Part shown: piece after piece, positions 58,816 to 64,000 of the stretch
Position numbering within the stretch: the stretch's first letter is position 1
Layout of the letters: each line of letters begins with the position of its first letter
Assembly (NCBI GenBank): GCA_030018135.1
Contig: JASEGJ010000002.1
Coordinates: forward strand, 1 to 64,000
Direction: 5' to 3'
Source of the DNA: Candidatus Hodarchaeaceae archaeon
GTDB lineage: Archaea > Hadarchaeota > Hadarchaeia > Hadarchaeales > Hadarchaeaceae
Length of the DNA stretch: 64,000 bases
The notes under the pieces: model-generated
The model's database searches: none
What the model saw: the letters and a program-made list of their open reading frames with translations, nothing else
Told to the model about the DNA's origin: nothing
Translations under genes and position numbers: made by a program

Positions 58816-59669
58816 GGAACTTCCACCACCAGTCGATCGTCGACAAGCCTAGCTGATGCCCGGCGCGCGGCCCAGCATTGAAAGTTGATCGCGACTGGCA
58901 GGCTGGCCATATGGCATGCTGCCTTCTCGACGTGGACCCCAAGGACCGTCGTCCTGCCGCCTAGACCCATGGGTCCAATGCCGAACTCGTTGGCCGCGTC
59001 AGCGAGGCGGAGCTCAAGGTCGGCGAGCCCCCGATCTCTGTTCGAGGTGCCCAACGGGCGCAGGAGCGCCCTTTTGGCGAGCAGGCAGGCAACGTCCGCG
59101 GAGCCCCCCACGCCGACCCCCACAATCGTAGGCGGACAGGGCTTGCCCCCGGATTCAGCGACGGCGAACAAGACGGCGCGCTTAATTGCCGCTTGGCCGT
59201 CGGTGGGTCTGAGCATATAGAGCCTGCTCCAGTTTTCGCTACCGGCGCCCTTGATAAGGATGTCGATTTGTAAGTGTTTGCCGCGGATTAGGTCAATATG
59301 GACGATCGGCTGGCCCGCATTAGATTTTTTTCCGGTGAGTGGATCGACTGCATTCTGACGAAGTGGCACAGCCCGTGCCGCCCTTTTGATGGCATCCGAT
59401 AACGCCCGAACTAAATCGAAGCCGAGATCGAGCTCCGAGCCCAGTTTGACGAAGAAAATTGGGATGCCGGTGTCTTGGCAAATCGGCACCCCGAGTTTTC
59501 GCGCGAGTTCTAGGTTCTTGAGCATGCAGTCGAATTGCACCGTGGCAATTTTATTTCGCTCACGTTTTCTTGATCGCTCAATCGCATCAACGATGTCTTT
59601 TGGTAGCGTCGTCGCGGCTCGCTGAAGCATCTCGACTACGACATCACGGAACTCGTTTTTAAGTGGCAT
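58812..59669 (-). CDS. Class I fumarate hydratase, alpha subunit
   Basis: 285 residues from ATG 59669, preceded by GGAG at 9 nt; ATG 59699 is in frame but its upstream site is weaker. 4Fe-4S ligands appear in VPICQDTGIPIFF, in ADVACLLAKR and in the C-terminal HMASLPVAINFQCWAARR. The arginine in NRDRGLADLE and GGRTTVLG are typical. It is divergent from the DUF192 gene. Fumarate hydratases of this type are oxygen-sensitive, in agreement with an anaerobe. Confidence 0.92.
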   Translation of the reverse strand: MPLKNEFRDVVVEMLQRAATTLPKDIVDAIERSRKRERNKIATVQFDCMLKNLELARKLGVPICQDTGIPIFFVKLGSELDLGFDLVRALSDAIKRAARAVPLRQNAVDPLTGKKSNAGQPIVHIDLIRGKHLQIDILIKGAGSENWSRLYMLRPTDGQAAIKRAVLFAVAESGGKPCPPTIVGVGVGGSADVACLLAKRALLRPLGTSNRDRGLADLELRLADAANEFGIGPMGLGGRTTVLGVHVEKAACHMASLPVAINFQCWAARRASARLVDDRLVVEVP

Positions 59670-59746
59670 GCGATCGACTCCAAATAGGTTTGATAACATT
59701 AAAACACCTTCGCGAGAATGCTTTTTGTTTGAGATGTGGGCCTACC

Positions 59747-60115
59747 ATGCTCCTAGTCGACTTAACAACTGGCAAAACCTTGGCGAACGAGGTCAAATTA
59801 GCGGGCACAATTTGGCAGATGTTTCTCGGTCTGATGTTTAAGGGCGGATTTCCAGCCGACCGAGCTTTGCTTTTTAAGCTGCCGAGGCCCGGCAAATACA
59901 GCGTTCACACATTTTTTGTCGCGGTTCCGATCGACTTGATATATCTCGACTCCGGTTTCACTGTTGTTGAGCTTCGCGCGCATCTTAAGCCTTGGCGCAT
60001 CTACAGACCGAAATCTATCGCAAATTATATCATCGAGCTTCCAGTGGGCAGCATCGCACGTGCAGGCGCTGAGATCGGGCATAAGGTGGCTCTGAAGGAG
60101 GACACCGATGCATAA
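59747..60115 (+). CDS. DUF192 family protein
   Basis: 122 residues from ATG 59747. The family landmarks are a short N-terminal strand, then WQMFLGLMFKGGFPADRALLF, HTFFVAVPIDLIYLDSGFTVV, LKPWRIYRPKSIANYIIELPVGSI. DUF192 proteins are small barrel proteins of unknown function, often secreted in bacteria; no signal peptide is seen here. It is divergent from fumA and followed by the c-di-AMP synthase gene about 100 bp later. Confidence 0.88.
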   Translation: MLLVDLTTGKTLANEVKLAGTIWQMFLGLMFKGGFPADRALLFKLPRPGKYSVHTFFVAVPIDLIYLDSGFTVVELRAHLKPWRIYRPKSIANYIIELPVGSIARAGAEIGHKVALKEDTDA

Positions 60116-60218
60116 AAAATTTCATGCCTCATAGGAATGCTGGTGCATAACAGCCCAATAGTAACACATAAATTATAGGAAAAACGACAAAAAATGGGCT
60201 GGCCGAGCTGGCGAGGGG

Positions 60219-61145
60219 GTGACATCAGGCGGTGAGCAGGTGGAAATCCCCGAAGCGCTGGCGGCGGCAGCGGCATACTTGGCTTCTGAAATAAATGCCG
60301 ATGCGATGCTTGCATTGATGGAAGATGGGAGGGCATACAACCCGACATTTCAGGAGATTTTCGACAGATTCATGATCCGAAATACGACAAATTCTCACAA
60401 AAAGAGGATCAAATTTGTTATAGCAACGTCAGATCAGGAAACTTACGAAAAGCTAAGTACTCGCTCACAGACCAAAGTTATTAAACTCGCTTTGCAGCCC
60501 CCAGGCAGGATTAGCAAAATTCAACACGCGATATGCAGTGGCGTACAAAAGGGTGTTTTCTGGCCAGGCGAGCTCATAGTATGTTTAACTGGAGACGGTT
60601 TCTTGGGTGGAATCGATACACTTTTTGTTCATCGAGTCGTGGGGTCCGAGTCAACGTTTGCAGAAATGATCGAATCAGATCCGGTACTATGCGCGGTCGT
60701 CGAGATAGCGATGGAACTGGGCCGAGATGGTTACCACGGCCAACCGATAGGCACGGCATTCATGGTAGGCGACAGCAAGGCGGTTCTGAGACTCTCAAAT
60801 CAACTCATGTTAAACCCGTTTAGGGGCCATCCTCCAGCAATAGTCACGGATAGGAAAGACAAGGAAATCATTAAGAAGTATGCAGTATTCGATGGCGCAT
60901 TTATCGTGAACGATGATGGGCGAGTTTTGGCGGCGGGACGATATCTAAGCGCGAACGCCAAGGTTGACATCCCTCGCGGCCTCGGAACCCGCCACACAGC
61001 GGTAGCGGCGATGACCGCGGCGACAAATGCCAAAGGGGTCACAGTTTCCGGGGAGGATGGCGCAGTGAGGATTTTCGAGCACGGCGAACTCAAGGCGAAG
61101 ATCAATCCCAAGAGCAAGACATTAACCGAGATATTGATAGAGTAG
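60219..61145 (+). CDS. dacZ: Diadenylate cyclase (archaeal DacZ type)
   Basis: 308 residues. The C-terminal DAC domain has both signature motifs: VFDGAFIVNDDG (DGA) and GLGTRHTAVAAMTAAT (RHT-type loop). The N-terminal half (EINADAMLALMEDG ... KFVIATSDQETYEKL) is the pyruvate-kinase-like or tandem Rossmann region of archaeal DacZ. It makes c-di-AMP, an osmotic and K+/Mg2+ signal. GTG 60219 has GAGGG directly before it; GTG 60240 is also possible. It ends 4 bp before the RIO2 stop (convergent). The MgtE/TrkA_C operon at 6-8.5 kb is a plausible target. Confidence 0.9.
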   Translation: MTSGGEQVEIPEALAAAAAYLASEINADAMLALMEDGRAYNPTFQEIFDRFMIRNTTNSHKKRIKFVIATSDQETYEKLSTRSQTKVIKLALQPPGRISKIQHAICSGVQKGVFWPGELIVCLTGDGFLGGIDTLFVHRVVGSESTFAEMIESDPVLCAVVEIAMELGRDGYHGQPIGTAFMVGDSKAVLRLSNQLMLNPFRGHPPAIVTDRKDKEIIKKYAVFDGAFIVNDDGRVLAAGRYLSANAKVDIPRGLGTRHTAVAAMTAATNAKGVTVSGEDGAVRIFEHGELKAKINPKSKTLTEILIE

Positions 61146-61149
61146 GCCG

Positions 61150-62013
61150 CTAGCCAGTTACATATTCAAGCGTTTGCGGAAGGCCCCACTTTAGCTTGAA
61201 TTTACGCCGGAAATATTTCAGGACATTTTCGACATCGCGCCCCAACAGCTCTTTTGCATTACGATGGCTGGTCGGTACCCATTGGGGCCAATCTATGATC
61301 AACACTTCACCGCTGGGCTTGACGACGATATTATGTTCGCTAAGGTCTGCGTGCACGATGCCCAGTTGATATGCTCGCTTAACGTTTTCGATTACATCCT
61401 CGAGCACGATACCGGGCTCGGTTATACCTGCAACGTTTGCAAGCTCCACACCATCTATTAGCCCCATCACCACGACGTGACGATCAATTGCGATCGGTTT
61501 CGGCACCGAGACATGTGGGTGAAGCCTTTGTAGCGCGTCGAACTCGCGTTTAGCAGCCGATCGCGAGGCGTAAACCCAACTGCAACTGGGTGCATAAGGG
61601 CGAAGTTTTTTGACACGGGTAAAGCTCGTCCGCCCCAGGCGATTAAACTTAACCGCAACTTTTGTACCATCCGGCATGAGCGCATCGTAAATGTCGGCTT
61701 CCTTGCCTATGCCGAGTGGGTTACCAAAGGCCTCGAGCACGCTTCTTTCGACCAGTGCCCTAAGCGCTAGTGCATCGTATCCAGCTGGCAGAAGCCTATA
61801 GCCGACATAGCCGGTCGTTCGGCGCACTATCAGCTTGAACTTGCTTAGTCTGTCGAGTAGGTAATCCACATCTTTTGATGCAAGCCCGCTTAATACGGAC
61901 AGTTTGTCAACTGGGACGAACTCATAGTGGCGCATCCCTCGCTCCATTACGGCGAGCATTTTGAAGTCATCAGGCCGCAGCTGCTTGAACACATTGATTG
62001 CTTGCAGGATCAT
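61150..62013 (-). CDS. rio2: RIO2 family serine kinase
   Basis: 287 residues. An N-terminal winged helix (LSGLASKDVDYLLDRLSKF) precedes the kinase fold with GIGKEADIY (P-loop), VAVKFNRLG (Lys), HADLSEHNI (catalytic loop) and IIDWPQ (metal-binding Asp). RIO2 works in small-subunit maturation. It is divergent from lig: 53 bp separate the starts and carry TATA-like sequences in both directions (CTATATTT at 62026 facing lig). Confidence 0.95.
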   Translation of the reverse strand: MILQAINVFKQLRPDDFKMLAVMERGMRHYEFVPVDKLSVLSGLASKDVDYLLDRLSKFKLIVRRTTGYVGYRLLPAGYDALALRALVERSVLEAFGNPLGIGKEADIYDALMPDGTKVAVKFNRLGRTSFTRVKKLRPYAPSCSWVYASRSAAKREFDALQRLHPHVSVPKPIAIDRHVVVMGLIDGVELANVAGITEPGIVLEDVIENVKRAYQLGIVHADLSEHNIVVKPSGEVLIIDWPQWVPTSHRNAKELLGRDVENVLKYFRRKFKLKWGLPQTLEYVTG

Positions 62014-62066
62014 TTTCTCAAAAAGCTATATTTGTTCAGCGGCTAAAACAGTTTGAGGGGACATCG

Positions 62067-63779
62067 GTGCGTTATGCGACCTTGGCCGAGGCCTTTGAGA
62101 AGCTCGAGAAAACCTCAGCGTATCTTGAGAAGAATGCCATTATCGCAGATCTGTTGAGGAAGACACCTGCCAAAGACATGGAGATGGTCGTCTCACTTTT
62201 GTTGGGCAAAACATACCCAACCTATGTGTCTAAGGAGACGGGCGTTGGTCCGCAGCAGCTAAAAAAGGCGTTGGCCCAAGCCTCGGGCTACTCATCCGCG
62301 GATATAGATAGGCTTTTGAAAAAAGTCGGCGATTTGGGCGAAGTTGCCCGACAGCTGCAGGAGAAGAAAAAACAGGTGACATTGTTCGCGGGACACTTAA
62401 CAGTAGAGAAAGTTTTCAATAACATCAAGGCGCTGCCTGAGATCGCAGGCGAGGGCTCAGTTGATAAGAAGATATCCGCGATCGCTGAACTCTTGGCCAG
62501 CGCGTCTCCGCTTGAGGCTAAGTACGTGGTTCGCACAGTGTTGGGGGACCTCAGAATAGGCGTGGCAGAGGGGCGTCTCCGCGATGCAATAGCCAGCGCA
62601 TTCAACGTTTCCCCAGATGTTGTTGAACATGCATACATGCTGACAACAGATTATGCCGTTGTTGCTAAAGCCGCCGCAGCTCGAGGCGAGCGGGGTTTGG
62701 AGGAACTTGGGTTAGAGGTCGGTCACCCAGTCAATCCGATGCTGGCGCAGCGCGCTGAAACTCTGGAGGAGATACTCGAACGCATGGGTGGCAAAGCTGC
62801 ATTTGAGATCAAGCTCGATGGTATTAGGATTCAAGCCCATAAGGACGGAGATCAGATAAGTTTGTTCACACGCCGTATGGAGGATTACACGTCCATGTTC
62901 CCAGACTTGATAGAACCGCTGCGTCAAGCGCTGAAGCCCAAACGCGTGATCGTCGATGGGGAACTCGTCGCGATCGACAAGCGGACGGGCAAGCCAATGC
63001 CGTTTCAGGAGGTCCTAAAGCGGCGCCGTAAGTACGAGATCAAGGAAGCCATAGAGCAACTCCCAATCGAGATGCACATATTTGATGTGATGTTTTGCGA
63101 AAAGGAGTCCATGCTCGACCGACCGTACACCGAGCGCAGAACGGTACTCGAGAAAATCGTCGAACCGATAGCCGGCAAGGTTCTAGTGGTCGAACAGATA
63201 GTCAGCGGTGATCCAGACGAAATTAAGACCTTCATGAACAAGTCCATCGGCATGGGACATGAGGGGCTGTTAGCAAAGGATTTAAAGGCAAATTATCGCG
63301 CCGGCAGACGCGAGTTCGTCTGGTTGAAGTTAAAGCCGACAGTTGAAACCCTTGATCTTGCGGTAGTTGGTTCGTTCGCGGGCAGGGGCAAGCGCGCCGG
63401 CACGTTTGGCAGCTATTTACTTGCTGCCCGCGATTCAAAGACCGATAAGCTTTACACGGTGACGAAGCTTGGTAGCGGGTTCACCGATGAGCAACTTGAA
63501 GAGTTTACGAAAGAATTTAAACCACTAATAGTAGATAAGAAACCCGCGAACGTAGTCGCCGAAATTGAGCCAGACCTTTGGCTAAAACCCAAAATCGTTT
63601 TTGAGATTATATACGAGGAAATCCAGAAGTCGCCGGCAGAAAAACATACGAGCGGATTCGGCCTGAGATTTCCGAGGTTTGTGAAGTTGCGCGAGGACAA
63701 AAGCGCCGACGAGGTAAACACGGTCGAGGAGATAGAACATCTTTACCTTGAGCAGCAAAAAAGAAAAACGAGGAAATAA
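62067..63779 (+). CDS. lig: ATP-dependent DNA ligase
   Basis: 570 residues from GTG 62067 (GAGGGG 6 nt upstream). The catalytic lysine lies in FEIKLDGIRIQAH (near residue 250); VIVDGELVAID, MGHEGLLAKDLKANY and REFVWLKLKPT are ligase motifs III to V. The N-terminal about 200 residues are the archaeal/eukaryotic ligase DNA-binding domain. It joins Okazaki fragments. An earlier in-frame TTG would overlap the rio2 start. Confidence 0.96.
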   Translation: MRYATLAEAFEKLEKTSAYLEKNAIIADLLRKTPAKDMEMVVSLLLGKTYPTYVSKETGVGPQQLKKALAQASGYSSADIDRLLKKVGDLGEVARQLQEKKKQVTLFAGHLTVEKVFNNIKALPEIAGEGSVDKKISAIAELLASASPLEAKYVVRTVLGDLRIGVAEGRLRDAIASAFNVSPDVVEHAYMLTTDYAVVAKAAAARGERGLEELGLEVGHPVNPMLAQRAETLEEILERMGGKAAFEIKLDGIRIQAHKDGDQISLFTRRMEDYTSMFPDLIEPLRQALKPKRVIVDGELVAIDKRTGKPMPFQEVLKRRRKYEIKEAIEQLPIEMHIFDVMFCEKESMLDRPYTERRTVLEKIVEPIAGKVLVVEQIVSGDPDEIKTFMNKSIGMGHEGLLAKDLKANYRAGRREFVWLKLKPTVETLDLAVVGSFAGRGKRAGTFGSYLLAARDSKTDKLYTVTKLGSGFTDEQLEEFTKEFKPLIVDKKPANVVAEIEPDLWLKPKIVFEIIYEEIQKSPAEKHTSGFGLRFPRFVKLREDKSADEVNTVEEIEHLYLEQQKRKTRK

Positions 63780-63791
63780 AGATCGGATTCA

Positions 63792-64000
63792 TCAGCCAAC
63801 GAGTTCGGCGAATACATGGTTCTCGAACTCTTCTAAAAATTTTTGTAATTTGCTTTCCTCAACTTGTGCGCCGCAAGCAACGGCGTGTCCGCCGCCCTCG
63901 CCCCCCACGGCTTTGGCTGCTTTACGGATGGCTTGTGCCATGTCCAAACCCTTTAGAAATAAGAGCTTTGAACATCGCGCCGAAATCCTTGCCACGCCTT
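63792..64000 (-). CDS. DHH/RecJ-like phosphoesterase, C-terminal part (5' end outside window)
   Basis: The minus-strand frame from the window edge to the stop at 63792 encodes a DHHA1-type end: ISARCSKLLFLKGLDMAQ, then VGGEGGGHAVACGAQVEE, the RNA- or DNA-substrate GGGH motif. The family includes archaeal RecJ/GAN, a GINS-associated exonuclease. The N-terminal DHH domain lies outside the window, so a full assignment is not possible. It is convergent with lig, 12 bp apart. Confidence 0.85.
   Translation of the reverse strand, partial: GVARISARCSKLLFLKGLDMAQAIRKAAKAVGGEGGGHAVACGAQVEESKLQKFLEEFENHVFAELVG

Noticed and set aside
1-64000. CRISPR arrays and rRNA genes
   Set aside because: No regularly spaced repeats and no rRNA-like blocks were seen on either strand.

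Overview
The window is chromosomal DNA from an archaeon. The evidence is a complete two-subunit DNA polymerase D, an Orc1/Cdc6 initiator, MCM, GINS, TFB, aIF2-beta, ribosomal protein S8e, Gar1, NMD3, RIO2 and KEOPS Cgi121, together with TATA boxes placed for nearly leaderless transcripts. PolD points to a euryarchaeal or related deep lineage. Hadarchaeota-like groups are possible, but nothing here settles the taxonomy.

Layout. 0-8.5 kb: the right-end remnant of an IS200/IS605 element, then housekeeping genes (TIM-barrel enzyme, P-loop kinase, NMD3, DUF424, aIF2-beta, RPA-like protein, Cgi121, THUMP protein) and an MgtE/PhoU-TrkA_C cation operon. 8.6-12.05 kb: an accessory patch with a frameshifted MFS transporter, a ribbon-helix-helix-like protein, a tyrosine recombinase and two tRNA genes, one of which (Thr-CGT) seems to carry a 19-nt intron in its D-arm. 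12.1-21.7 kb: one leftward replication operon in the order MCM, GINS, Orc1/Cdc6, DP1, HAD phosphatase, DP2. 22.2-27.2 kb: serine hydroxymethyltransferase and a threonine operon. 27.2-43 kb: Hsp20, a HerA-type ATPase, a 47-residue Cys-rich protein, MTA phosphorylase, UppS, a shortened SMC with ScpA/ScpB, S8e, Gar1, TFB, a LAGLIDADG protein and RNA-modification genes. 43-57 kb: an accessory or poorly resolved region with many single-base indels (Hsp20, AbiEii-like, MFS, VapC, RNase HII, MinD, the TyrRS start), small zinc proteins and about 1 kb without genes that holds a candidate structured RNA. 52.6-55.2 kb: an OGG glycosylase, a degenerate primase-like protein, an unknown partner and a strong candidate replication origin. 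55-64 kb: TyrRS, MinD, SpoIIM, class I fumarase, c-di-AMP synthase, RIO2, DNA ligase and the 3' end of a RecJ/DHH gene.

Most notable. (1) A conserved promoter element of about 40 bp lies upstream of MCM, the primase-like gene and the LAGLIDADG gene, which suggests a small regulon. (2) The candidate oriC at about 54.95-55.18 kb has two inverted ORB-like boxes around an AT-rich core and a third partial box. (3) The primase-superfamily protein beside it has lost its catalytic DxD motif. (4) The 773-residue SMC has no recognisable hinge. (5) A probable structured RNA of about 290 nt lies at 51.4-51.7 kb. Because several indels hit genes expected to be essential and fall in short G/C runs, some of the frameshifts are probably sequence errors.
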